From the NCBI RefSeq assembly GCF_008124765.1, contig NZ_VNHS01000015.1:54036-118035 (forward strand): 64,000 bases of DNA, read 5' to 3'. The position numbers and the translations under genes were made by a program. The stretch comes from Paenibacillus methanolicus (GTDB taxonomy: Bacteria > Bacillota > Bacilli > Paenibacillales > Paenibacillaceae). A model generated the notes under the pieces. The model had not been told where the DNA came from, did no database searches, and worked only from the letters and a program-made list of their open reading frames with translations. Of the stretch, positions 8,593 through 17,330 are shown one piece after another. How positions within the stretch are numbered: the stretch's first letter is position 1; each line of letters begins with the position of its first letter.

Positions 8593-9117
8593 ATGAAATC
8601 CGCGGGATGGAAAATGCTGAAATGGCCGCTGCTCGCGGGGCTGGTCGTGGTCGTGCTGGTCATCTGCTCCGGTTGGACGCACGGCGGCATGCACGGGCCA
8701 AGAGGCGGGCACGAGGCCGGGTTCGGCCGCGGCGGCAGCCCGTTCTTGGGCGGGGGCTCTCGCATCGAGCAAGGAATTCGAGGCGGGCAAGGCGGAGGCT
8801 TCTCCTTCGCGCACCTGCTGCTGAAGATCGGCGTGCTGCTGATCGGCGCGGCGCTGCTGGCGAAAGGCAAGTCCGTGTTGAAATGGGGCGGCGCCCTCAT
8901 CGCGTTGTTAGCGCTCTGGTCGCTGCTGTCGTTCTGGACGATCGCCATCACGGCGCTTGCGATCGCGGCTTACGTCTACATGCGCAGAAGAACGACATCG
9001 AACGATCCACTTGAGTTAACGGCTTCGGCGGAATGGCTTGCGCCGTCGCCGGCGCACAATCAAGTCCACATACTCGATCAATGGGAACGGCAACTCGATA
9101 AGGAGGCGAACAACTAA
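8593..9117 (+). CDS. Small membrane protein upstream of pspA
   Basis: A 174-residue protein with a hydrophobic N-terminal segment (about 11-26), a Gly/His/Arg-rich linker, two or three further hydrophobic segments (about 75-130) and a polar C-terminus. The start follows AAGGAGGTGAG. The last base overlaps the pspA start (TAATG), so the two are translationally coupled. The layout resembles LiaI/PspC-type partners that anchor or regulate PspA/LiaH in firmicutes, but no firm family match is claimed. Confidence 0.75.
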   Translation: MKSAGWKMLKWPLLAGLVVVVLVICSGWTHGGMHGPRGGHEAGFGRGGSPFLGGGSRIEQGIRGGQGGGFSFAHLLLKIGVLLIGAALLAKGKSVLKWGGALIALLALWSLLSFWTIAITALAIAAYVYMRRRTTSNDPLELTASAEWLAPSPAHNQVHILDQWERQLDKEANN

Positions 9118-9791
9118 TGGGTATCTTCAAAAGAGTGAAAACGATCGTGCAGTCCGACGTGCACGGCTTTCTGGATAAGGCGGAAGATCCGATCAACATG
9201 GTGAAGCAGTACATTCGCGAGCTGGAGGAGCAGCTGGATCGCGCTGTGCAGGCGCTGTCGCTGCAGCTGCTGGCCGAGCGGAAGCATGCCGCGCTCATTG
9301 AGCAGACCGAAGCGCTGCTGGCCAAGCGCAGCCGTCAGGCGGAGCTGGCCGTCGACCGCGAGGAGGACGCGATCGCGACGATCGCGATCCGCGAGAAGCT
9401 CATCCACCAGGAGCGGCTTGCGCATTACCGCAGCCAATACCAATCGCTGCAGGAACAGACGGCTCAGCTGCGCGAGCAGATCGAGCAGATGAAACATACG
9501 TACGACGCCCTGCAGGCGAAGAAGCATTACCTGATCTCCCGGATGCAGGCGGCGCAAGCGATGGAGCGTGCCAGCAGCACGCTGAACGCGTTCGATCCGA
9601 ACCAAGCGGCGCGCGGCTTCGCCCGCATGGAGGAGAAAGTGTGGCAGCTGGAAGCGTCCGCCACGGCGCGCAAACAGGCGCAAGGGCAGTGGGGTTCCGC
9701 GGCTGCCGCCCGTCTGGACGGCTTCGAGGACAATGTGAAGCTGGAGCTCGACGCGATGAAGCAGCAGCGCAAGGAAAGCGCGCAAGGTTAA
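9117..9791 (+). CDS. pspA: PspA/IM30 family envelope-stress protein
   Basis: A 224-residue, almost wholly helical protein. The N-terminus (MGIFKRVKTIVQSDVHGFLD) is the amphipathic membrane-binding helix of PspA/IM30/LiaH, followed by the conserved DPINMVKQYIRELEEQ segment and long Glu/Gln/Arg-rich coiled coils to about residue 160. PspA proteins form ESCRT-III-like scaffolds on stressed membranes. It is coupled to the preceding membrane protein and faces a two-component system, which is the likely activator. A terminator lies about 250 bases downstream. Confidence 0.93.
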   Translation: MGIFKRVKTIVQSDVHGFLDKAEDPINMVKQYIRELEEQLDRAVQALSLQLLAERKHAALIEQTEALLAKRSRQAELAVDREEDAIATIAIREKLIHQERLAHYRSQYQSLQEQTAQLREQIEQMKHTYDALQAKKHYLISRMQAAQAMERASSTLNAFDPNQAARGFARMEEKVWQLEASATARKQAQGQWGSAAAARLDGFEDNVKLELDAMKQQRKESAQG

Positions 9792-10039
9792 CGGGGATTC
9801 GAGTCAGGAAGCTTGGATGCGTCATGGTCGCTCGGGCCCGGCTGCGCTGCAGCCGGTCGGGCAAGATCGCCGCGCCGTCGCTATCTTTGCGGGGGACAAT
9901 ACCGCAGCAGGGGACGACGCGAGCAGGAGTCCCGTTTGCAACGGCCAACAACCCGATTCGGCCGCAACGGTCTCCGGCGGCTGACGCGCGGATAAGCGTT
10001 CAGACTGGCGCGACGAGATCTTCCTCGCGGCGCCGCATG
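9792..10039. other. Non-coding stretch after pspA
   Basis: About 250 bases with no convincing gene in any frame; the short open frames have no ribosome binding site and look like GC-rich noise. It leads into the terminator at 10040. Confidence 0.5.
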
Positions 10040-10084
10040 CACGGCATTCCAACCGAGATTGGCTCCGGGAATGCCGTGTTTTTT
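10040..10084 (+). terminator. Intrinsic terminator after pspA
   Basis: CACGGCATTCC pairs perfectly with GGAATGCCGTG and is followed by TTTTTT. Confidence 0.85.
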
Positions 10085-10111
10085 GCGTTGCGGTCCGGCA
10101 TAACGGGTAAT

Positions 10112-10144
10112 AACCCTCCTAAGGTAAAAGGCAGAAGGAGGGTT
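10112..10144 (+). promoter_or_regulatory. Inverted repeat covering the ribosome binding site of the usp gene
   Basis: AACCCTCC (10112-10119) is complementary to GGAGGGTT (10137-10144), which contains the ribosome binding site of the following gene. As RNA it would hide the site in a stem of at least eight pairs with a loop of about 17 bases. As DNA it could be an operator if transcription starts inside it. Confidence 0.45.
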
Positions 10145-10149
10145 CTCCC

Positions 10150-10581
10150 ATGTTATTTTCCCATGTGGTGACGGCATTCGACGGATCGGTCCAAGCTTGG
10201 CGGGCGTTGGAATACGCCATCAAGCTGGCCGAGAACGGACTGGCGGAGCGGCTGAGCGTCGTTCATGTGTACAACGTGCCCTATATGGTCGTGCCCGAAG
10301 CGACGATCTACGCGCCGGCCGAGCTGCAGAAGGAGATGTACGACCGGGCCGAAGCGCTGCTGGCCGAAGCCGGCAAACGGACGGCGCATCTGCTCCATGC
10401 CAAGCTTGAGCTGATGCAGGGCAGCCCGGCCGACAGTCTGCTGCAGTATGCCGATAAGCACGGCGCCGCGCTCATCGTCATCGGCAGCCGGGGTCTCGGC
10501 GGCCTGCGGGAGTTCATGATGGGCAGCGTCAGCCACAACGTGGTGCAGCATGCGTCGGTGCCCGTGCTCGTGATTAAGTAA
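10150..10581 (+). CDS. Universal stress protein (UspA family)
   Basis: A 143-residue cytoplasmic protein with one Usp domain. The N-terminal FDGSVQAWRALEYA and the C-terminal nucleotide loop GSRGLGG followed nine residues later by GS fit the ATP-binding G-2X-G-9X-G(S/T) class. Such proteins respond to starvation and stress; the exact task is rarely known. GAAGGAGGG lies before the ATG and is part of an inverted repeat. It is a single gene with terminators on both sides. Confidence 0.92.
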   Translation: MLFSHVVTAFDGSVQAWRALEYAIKLAENGLAERLSVVHVYNVPYMVVPEATIYAPAELQKEMYDRAEALLAEAGKRTAHLLHAKLELMQGSPADSLLQYADKHGAALIVIGSRGLGGLREFMMGSVSHNVVQHASVPVLVIK

Positions 10582-10689
10582 GCGCGTACGGACTTCGAGG
10601 TTTGACTGCCTCCGTGGAGCTAACGACCGCGCGTTCGGAGCGGTACGCGCTGCGGAGGTCCTGGGGTTCGACGCGGTTAATACGGTAAG

Positions 10690-10731
10690 CCTTGGCGCCC
10701 TCGTCTTCGGACGGGCGCACAAGGTTTTTTT
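10690..10731 (+). terminator. Intrinsic terminator after usp gene
   Basis: CCTTGGCGCCC pairs with GGGCGCACAAGG (one bulge) and is followed by seven T. The 322-base gap to the next gene otherwise holds a possible -10 TATAAT at 10856-10861 with no good -35. Confidence 0.8.
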
Positions 10732-10903
10732 GCATGTCTTCGAACGAATCGGATATGAATGCGCTTACGCGATTAATGTCGAATTTGGTCTAACTTTTTG
10801 CCTCATTTTGTCGAATTGGGGAATACTGAGCATTCTCTTTAAAATCATTATCCACTATAATAGAGCTAACATCAGGATTTAGGCGACTGGAGCGGATAAG
10901 GTC

Positions 10904-12946
10904 ATGCATCACATGCAGGGGGAATATAACAACTGGATCATTGCGCTGTCCTTCTTCATTGCGATGGCTGCATCCTACTCTGCTTTTGATTTGGCAGGTA
11001 AAATCTCCCGAGTATCGGGCAGAAGCCGGACGATATGGCTGGCCATCGGCTCGTTCATTATGGGCGCCGGCGTTTGGTCGATGCATTTCGTCGGCATGAT
11101 GGCTTTTCACCTCGGCGTCAACGTGCAATACAATGTATGGACGACCGCCGCCTCCATGATCTTCTCCATTGGCGCCTCGTTCATCGCATTTCGCGTCACG
11201 TCGCTCACGAATATAAGCTACTGGCGGCGCATTTTCGCCGGCTTATATATGGGCGCGGGCATCGTGGGAATGCATTACACCGGCATGGCGGCTATTGAAG
11301 AACCCGTCATCGTGACGTACAACGCGTCGATGGTGGCGCTGTCGGTCGGCATTGCGGTCGGCGCTTCCTATGCGGCGCTCTTTTTGTTCAGCAAATTGAG
11401 CCGCGTGCAAGGCTTTTCTTATTGGAAGCTGATCTGTTCCGTCGTCATGGGACATGCCGTGTGCGGCATGCACTATACGGGCATGATGGCGACGAATTTC
11501 CAGATGAGCGCTGACGCCTTGGCGGTCCATCATGCCGTCGGCGATTCTCCCCCTCAGTTTTTGATGCTGATAACGGTCGTTATGGCGACCTTCCTCATTT
11601 TGGCGATCTCGGCAGGCTTCATGTTTTTCGACCGCACGGTGCTGGAGCGCATGGCGTACTACGACGCGCTGACCGGCCTGCTCAACCGCCACCGCCTGCT
11701 GCACTATTTCGAAACTTCCTTTACGGGTAAAGAAACGGGCTTTCTGCTTTTTCTCGATTTGGACCGCTTCAAGAACGTCAACGATACGCTCGGGCACGAT
11801 GCCGGCGACATTGTCATTAAGGAAACGGCGGAGCGGCTGAAATTGACGGTGACGGGCGACCAGACCGTGTTCCGGCTGGGCGGGGACGAATTCCTCGTGG
11901 CCTCGGCCAAAGGTTCGAAGGACGACGCCTTGGAGCTGGCGGGGAATATCGTCCGCGTGCTGCGCAAGCCGATGGATGTCGCGGGCAGCGAAATCCATTT
12001 GACGATCAGCGTGGGCATCAGCTTGGCGCCCGATCACGGCACCGACCGGACGGCGCTGCTCAAGACCGCGGATATGGCCCTCTATCAGGCAAAGGAGCTG
12101 GGGCGCAACCAATACCGGTTGTTCGACGAGGAAATCGACCGCCAGTACGTGCGTCGGATGGAGCTGGAGCGGGATTTGCGCAAGGCGCTTGCCAACGAGG
12201 AATTGTTCGTCTGCTATCAGCCGAAATGGGACGCCAAGGAGAATCGGCTTATCGGGCTGGAGGCGCTCATGCGTTGGCGGCATCCGGAGCTCGGACTCGT
12301 GTCGCCGGCGGAGTTTATTCCCATCGCCGAAGAAACCGGGCTGATCGTGCCGATGACGCGTTGGATGCTTCGCGACGTATGCGCGCAGAATCGGAATTGG
12401 CAGAAGCGCCGGATGGCGAACGTTCGGATATCGGTGAACATGTCGATTCGCGTGTTCGAAGGCGGCGCGCTGGCGCAGATGGTGCATGATGCGCTGGAAT
12501 CTTCGAATCTGGATCCGTCGCTGCTCGAGCTGGAGATTACCGAGTCGATCGCGATGCAGGAAGTGGCGGATACCGTGGAGCAGCTGCAGCAGCTGCGCGC
12601 GCTGGGCGTCCATGTATCCATGGACGACTTCGGGACGGGATACTCCTCGCTAGGCAGTCTGGACGAGCTCCCGATCGACGTCTTGAAGATCGACCAGTCG
12701 TTCGTTCGCCAGAGCGCCATGGAATCGAAGCAGGCGATTATTAGCACGATTATCGCGATCGCGGGCCACTTGAAGCTGCAAGTCGTCGCCGAGGGCGTCG
12801 AGACGCAGGAGCAGATCGAGTTTCTGCTCTCGCGCGGGTGCAGCATCATGCAGGGCTATTACTACGGCAAGCCGATGGACACGAAGAGTATCGAACAATG
12901 GTTTATGGACAATCAGGTGAGCGGCCAGCTCATGCGCGTGAAATAA
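10904..12946 (+). CDS. MHYT-GGDEF-EAL cyclic-di-GMP signalling protein
   Basis: A 680-residue membrane enzyme. Seven predicted membrane segments (about 1-245) carry three MHYT-type motifs (MHFVGM at 60, MHYTGM at 123 and 189), proposed to bind metal and sense oxygen, CO or NO. The diguanylate cyclase domain has an intact GGDEF (326-330) without the RxxD inhibitory site. The phosphodiesterase domain has an intact EAL (453-455), ELEITES and DDFGTGYSSL (574-583). Both making and breaking of cyclic-di-GMP therefore look possible. It is monocistronic and the most likely local source of the ligand for the riboswitch of the Tad locus at 31 kb. Confidence 0.95.
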   Translation: MHHMQGEYNNWIIALSFFIAMAASYSAFDLAGKISRVSGRSRTIWLAIGSFIMGAGVWSMHFVGMMAFHLGVNVQYNVWTTAASMIFSIGASFIAFRVTSLTNISYWRRIFAGLYMGAGIVGMHYTGMAAIEEPVIVTYNASMVALSVGIAVGASYAALFLFSKLSRVQGFSYWKLICSVVMGHAVCGMHYTGMMATNFQMSADALAVHHAVGDSPPQFLMLITVVMATFLILAISAGFMFFDRTVLERMAYYDALTGLLNRHRLLHYFETSFTGKETGFLLFLDLDRFKNVNDTLGHDAGDIVIKETAERLKLTVTGDQTVFRLGGDEFLVASAKGSKDDALELAGNIVRVLRKPMDVAGSEIHLTISVGISLAPDHGTDRTALLKTADMALYQAKELGRNQYRLFDEEIDRQYVRRMELERDLRKALANEELFVCYQPKWDAKENRLIGLEALMRWRHPELGLVSPAEFIPIAEETGLIVPMTRWMLRDVCAQNRNWQKRRMANVRISVNMSIRVFEGGALAQMVHDALESSNLDPSLLELEITESIAMQEVADTVEQLQQLRALGVHVSMDDFGTGYSSLGSLDELPIDVLKIDQSFVRQSAMESKQAIISTIIAIAGHLKLQVVAEGVETQEQIEFLLSRGCSIMQGYYYGKPMDTKSIEQWFMDNQVSGQLMRVK

Positions 12947-12963
12947 AATAAGTAGGCAGGAAG

Positions 12964-13010
12964 GGCTATTGGACGCAAGAGGACGACTCTTGGGGCCGAT
13001 GGCTTTTTTT
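12964..13010 (+). terminator. Intrinsic terminator after GGDEF-EAL gene
   Basis: GGCTATTGG pairs with CCGATGGCT (with G-U pairs) around an inner perfect hairpin CAAGAG/CTCTTG, followed by seven T. Confidence 0.7.
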
Positions 13011-13035
13011 GTATCCCTATCCACCCGGGAAACCT

Positions 13036-13050
13036 TTGGGAAATTCCCAA
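13036..13050. promoter_or_regulatory. Palindrome upstream of secreted-protein gene
   Basis: TTGGGAAATTCCCAA is a perfect 7-1-7 inverted repeat just upstream of a possible -10 (TATGAT, 13076-13081). It may be an operator; no regulator is identified. Confidence 0.35.
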
Positions 13051-13122
13051 TCCTTCATATCGACTACAGTTGGAATATGATAGAATTAGCGCTAGGTAAA
13101 CTCATACTAAAGGGTGATTACG

Positions 13123-16100
13123 TTGCGCAGGATAGCGGGGTTTGGACTAGCTTTTCTATTAATATGGGGCGTTGTTCCTATCAATATGGGACGAGTCGGT
13201 GCCAGCGCGACAAGCGAAACCGGCGCCCCGGCGGCGATCGCGGGACGGATGGCGGATGAGCGAACGCTCGCGCTGACGTTCGACCGGATGCTTGCCGGGG
13301 CGGGCGATGCATTGGCGCTGACGGACGACAATTTCGGCGTGAACGGACAGTCCGGCGGCGTTGCCGAGGCGTATGCGGAAGGACGCGAAGTATTCGTGGT
13401 GCTGGAAGAGACGGCGACCGGGGATTACGTCGACGTCTCGGTGGCGGCGAATACCGTGTTTGGCGCGGGGATCGTGGCAGGTTCCGGCAACGCGGCCGTC
13501 GCGTCGTACCGGATCGTCACCGAATCCGGGGCGCTCAAGCTGAAGAACGAGCTGGATCCCGAAGGCAGCGGCTTCGAGCTGGCAGATGCCATGGCTTATA
13601 TGAACCGCTTGAAGGCCGCAGAAGGCGATGCTAATATTGCCGGTCATGGCGGACTGGATGGCACGGACGTGCGATTCCTATTGTCGCTGCTGGACCTGGG
13701 CTTGCCGGATCGGACGCAGCTGCAGGCGGCGATCGCCCAGGCGGACGCGCTGCTCGCGGCGACGCAAGGACGGACGGACGCCGAACGCAATCAATTAAGC
13801 GTATCGCGGGAGCAAGCGCTGGCGGTTGCCGCGGCGGCTTCCTCGACGCAGCGCGTCCTCGACGCGGCGCGCGTCCGGATCGAGGCGAGCTTGGCGGCCT
13901 TCAAGCCGGTCGGCGCCAAATATCGCACGGTGCGCGCGCCGCAGTCGGTCGGGCTTACGCCGGGCTCGCTGCTCGCGGACGGCGTCTTCAGCGAAGCGGA
14001 CCGGCAGCAGCTCGGCACGGACGAAGGCGCCGCGGGCGCATCGCTGCGGGTCGTGCTGCCGGCCGCGGACGGCGGATTCGATGATTATCGCCCGGGCGAT
14101 GAGATTGTGTTGACGGTCGGAGCGAGCGAGGGTAGCGAGTATGACTATACGTTGAAGGCGTCGGACGTGGCCCGCATGAAGAAGACGGGCGAAGCGGCTT
14201 CGTTCGATATCGATATACGCTCGTTCTTGAACGAGCAGGGAACCGACCTTGCCGCGATTGGCTACAGCACGTTCGTACGCAATGGCGCGAATGCTTCGCA
14301 GAGCAGCGCGGCGGTGGGCAGCACGGCGGAGGAAGCGTTCGGCATCGACGTTGCGCCGCTCATCCTGACTGCGCCGGAGCGCGTCGTTCAAGGCGAGCCG
14401 ATCGCGGTAACGGCGAACGATCCGCAAGCGAAGGTTTATTTGACGCAGCGCGGGATGGCGACGGATTTGGGGTTTGCGTGTAGCGTGGGAGATGGCTGCA
14501 GTTTGGCCACCTCTTTGCTCGAGGCAGGCAGTTACGAGATTTATGCCACGGATGCCTCGGGGCAAAAGTCGGCTAGCCGAACGGTAGAGGTGGAGATACT
14601 GCCCGTGGCTCCCGCTGCTCCGGTATCGGTCGCGCTCAACTGGGAAGTACCGATTAACGAAGAAGGACAATTCGTGTTGAACCGACCGGCCAGGGATGCA
14701 TTAGGCTGGTCAGAAGAGCCCGTGATGGCGGAGGTTGTGTTGCAAGGCAATCGGGACGCAGACCCCGACTATGCGATCGGCGATCGCATAGTGGTTGAAT
14801 TTCGCGGAGGCGAGAGGAATTATAAATCGGTTATCCATGCGCTGAACAGCGACGATATCGACGCCCTTAACGATGTAGGCGCGGAGCAGACGGTCACGGT
14901 ATCCGTGGACGTTACGTCCTACTTCTTGGGCGAGGAGGATCCGCTGGACGATACGGTGGAGGTCACGGTATACGCGCAAGACGCCGAGGACGAAACACTC
15001 GTGTCGGCAAGCGTCGCGATGGAGCATACGATCTGGATCGACCTGACGATGCCGGCGCTAAAGGTATCGACCGGCGACGTCATCGGGCAGCCGCCGGCGG
15101 AGACGATTGCATTGGAGAGCGGGCGCATTGTGGCGAGAAGCGAAGAGCATGCAATCATTTACGTGTTTCCATGGGCGCTCGTGGAGTATATCAGAACCGA
15201 AGATCAGTTGGAGGAGCTTGTCGGGCGGGGAGAGGCTTATAAGCAGACCTATGCGGGATCGAATGTGACGTTCCAGGCGGCTTGGTTAGGGATTAACCTT
15301 TTTGGCGTGGTAGCTGTCGACGAGGCCGGTAACTTATCGTGGCCGGAGGGCACAATAAGCGTATTCGATTCGGCGGCGCCGACGTTGGACGACGTTAAGA
15401 CGGTCGAATCTGGCGAGTTGGCGGAAACGATTTCGCTGGAAGAGGGCCGCATTTGGGCTAGCAGCTCGGAGGCGGGCACGATCTATGCGGTACTTGAGAG
15501 CGAGTTGCCGGAGAGCGTTACCGCTTCGGATCTGGATCAATTGATTACGCTTGAAAAAGGACTGAAACGAGCGTACGTCGCGGGGCATGTTCTCTTCCAC
15601 GCAAGCGAATTGGGAGAAGGCGGCTATGTGCTGTACGCGGTCGATAAAGCGGGCAAACTGTCGGCGCCTTCGGATACGATTCGTGTTGAAGATCAGTTAG
15701 CTCCGGTAGTCGAGGTGCGGACGAGCGAATACGGTAACACGATTCCGCTGGATGGCGGCCGCATTTGGGCGAGAAGTACGGAAGCCGGCACGATCTTCGC
15801 GATCCCTGCCGGGGAAGCGTCTTCGGAAATGACGCTGGAGGCTTTGAATGCCGTGGTCTCGGATGAGATCGGATACAGCCGTCCGTTTGTGAAAGCGGAC
15901 GTCGTGTTCGAAGCCGCGGATTTAGGAGATGGCGAATTCGTCTTCTACGCCGTGGACGAGGCGTTGAAAGTGTCGGCGCCATCAAAAACGATTTTTATTG
16001 ATGAGTTCTATGTGCCGGATGTTGAAGCGCCTACGCTTGACGTTACGACGAGTGAGGATGGCGAAGGTGGACCTGCCGAGGAAATCCCATGGCAAACCGG

Positions 16101-17286
16101 AAGCATTTATGCGCAAAGCAACGAATCCGGCATGATCTATATCGTGCCGGCTAACGACGATGTAGCTTCGGAAGTCAGCGTACACGAGCTGGAAGCCATC
16201 ATCTCCGATGAGAGAGGGTTAAGGCGGGAGACTTCGGAGTCAGACGTGACATTTGAAGCGATGGACCTTAGTGCCGGCAATTACATCTTGTTCGCGGTAG
16301 ATGAATCGGGCAACGTATCGGCAGCCTCTCGCCCAATCTCGATCTTCTATGTCGAACCGCCGTTGTATCTGGCAGAGGACGCGCCGGATTCGGTTGAGAT
16401 CGACGATGAGGGGACCATTCATCTGCCGATCGGGCTGACAGCAGGGGATCTACGCATGTATTTGCAGAGCGTGGAAGACTTTAATATTTACGAAGAAGAT
16501 AGCTATGAGCCCTCCACGTTAGAAGACACGGATTTGTTAACGGAAGAGAACGTGGTTGTCGCGTGGTCGCAATCGGTTAAGTTTGTTTATTACTTGGACT
16601 TCCATCCTTACGTTGTGGAGAGCGCTTATCATGACGAAGAAGCGGATTATAGTCCGGCATATCTGACGGTTGATGCCCCGCTCAAGATTAGATTTAGCGA
16701 AAGGCTCACGGAATATGCCAGTAGTCAGGTCGAAGAGGCGTTTATCGATGCCGTGGAAGACAGGGAGTTTGATTTCGAATGGGTGCCTGGAGAGGGTGAG
16801 GAGATTCTCACCATCGGGCTTGTGCCTTTGGAAGAAGGAGCCGGAGAAGATCCAGGCGTATATTTCGTCCATAGCGTTACCGCCAAGCTGATCGAAGCCC
16901 CGTCCGGGGATCCCGAGCTCCTACTAGAAGCGGATCCGCTCGACATGATGATTTCCCCTGTTGTGGAAGGTCGCATTACATTGAGCTTTGAAGCCGATCT
17001 CTCGTTACGGCTGCTGCAAGCAGAGTCATTCGATCCGGCCATCATCGAGGAAATCCTTGTAATGGATGGCAACGAACAGGTTGGAGCTTTGGAAGTGATG
17101 TCGATCGAACACGGGCTTGCAGATAATGAATTAGTCGCCATCGTCAGCAACTGGGATGAACTTGGCACCGAGAACAACGGTTTTCTCTCGCTAAAGGTGA
17201 AATTCAAGCCTAGATCGATCGACAGCGTCTTGGGTAACTGGCTCAGCGACGGTTATTATCTATACTTGCCTCTGCCACCAGTCTAG
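13123..17286 (+). CDS. Large secreted multi-repeat protein
   Basis: A protein of about 1387 residues with a signal peptide (RRIAGFGLAFLLIWG to about residue 30). The TTG at 13123 is preferred because AAAGGGTGAT precedes it; GTG at 13114 is the alternative. Segments in order: an Ig/SwmB-like domain (30-135); a degenerate EF-hand or dockerin-like pair (about 145-190, DPEGSGFELADAMAYMN and DANIAGHGGLDGTDVRFLL); a helical region (200-265); Ig-like domains; then four degenerate repeats of about 100 residues (nucleotides about 15061-16350), each with an LExGRIxARSxEAGTIY-type core and an FYAVDE/VSAPS-type end. There is no LPXTG or SLH anchor, so it is probably released or held non-covalently. Function unknown; an adhesin or surface structural role is a guess. 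Confidence 0.75.
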   Translation: MRRIAGFGLAFLLIWGVVPINMGRVGASATSETGAPAAIAGRMADERTLALTFDRMLAGAGDALALTDDNFGVNGQSGGVAEAYAEGREVFVVLEETATGDYVDVSVAANTVFGAGIVAGSGNAAVASYRIVTESGALKLKNELDPEGSGFELADAMAYMNRLKAAEGDANIAGHGGLDGTDVRFLLSLLDLGLPDRTQLQAAIAQADALLAATQGRTDAERNQLSVSREQALAVAAAASSTQRVLDAARVRIEASLAAFKPVGAKYRTVRAPQSVGLTPGSLLADGVFSEADRQQLGTDEGAAGASLRVVLPAADGGFDDYRPGDEIVLTVGASEGSEYDYTLKASDVARMKKTGEAASFDIDIRSFLNEQGTDLAAIGYSTFVRNGANASQSSAAVGSTAEEAFGIDVAPLILTAPERVVQGEPIAVTANDPQAKVYLTQRGMATDLGFACSVGDGCSLATSLLEAGSYEIYATDASGQKSASRTVEVEILPVAPAAPVSVALNWEVPINEEGQFVLNRPARDALGWSEEPVMAEVVLQGNRDADPDYAIGDRIVVEFRGGERNYKSVIHALNSDDIDALNDVGAEQTVTVSVDVTSYFLGEEDPLDDTVEVTVYAQDAEDETLVSASVAMEHTIWIDLTMPALKVSTGDVIGQPPAETIALESGRIVARSEEHAIIYVFPWALVEYIRTEDQLEELVGRGEAYKQTYAGSNVTFQAAWLGINLFGVVAVDEAGNLSWPEGTISVFDSAAPTLDDVKTVESGELAETISLEEGRIWASSSEAGTIYAVLESELPESVTASDLDQLITLEKGLKRAYVAGHVLFHASELGEGGYVLYAVDKAGKLSAPSDTIRVEDQLAPVVEVRTSEYGNTIPLDGGRIWARSTEAGTIFAIPAGEASSEMTLEALNAVVSDEIGYSRPFVKADVVFEAADLGDGEFVFYAVDEALKVSAPSKTIFIDEFYVPDVEAPTLDVTTSEDGEGGPAEEIPWQTGSIYAQSNESGMIYIVPANDDVASEVSVHELEAIISDERGLRRETSESDVTFEAMDLSAGNYILFAVDESGNVSAASRPISIFYVEPPLYLAEDAPDSVEIDDEGTIHLPIGLTAGDLRMYLQSVEDFNIYEEDSYEPSTLEDTDLLTEENVVVAWSQSVKFVYYLDFHPYVVESAYHDEEADYSPAYLTVDAPLKIRFSERLTEYASSQVEEAFIDAVEDREFDFEWVPGEGEEILTIGLVPLEEGAGEDPGVYFVHSVTAKLIEAPSGDPELLLEADPLDMMISPVVEGRITLSFEADLSLRLLQAESFDPAIIEEILVMDGNEQVGALEVMSIEHGLADNELVAIVSNWDELGTENNGFLSLKVKFKPRSIDSVLGNWLSDGYYLYLPLPPV

Positions 17287-17291
17287 CATGC

Positions 17292-17330
17292 AAAACGGCC
17301 GGAATGACGTTGTCATTCCGGCCGTTTTTT
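17292..17330. terminator. Bidirectional intrinsic terminator
   Basis: AAAACGGCCGGAATGAC pairs with GTCATTCCGGCCGTTTT, with T-runs on both strands. It separates convergent genes and its edge overlaps the stop codon of the helicase gene. Confidence 0.95.

Noticed and set aside
11243..12613. Minus-strand frame of 456 codons opposite the GGDEF-EAL gene
   Set aside because: His/Arg/Gln-rich antisense noise; the plus-strand product has intact catalytic motifs.
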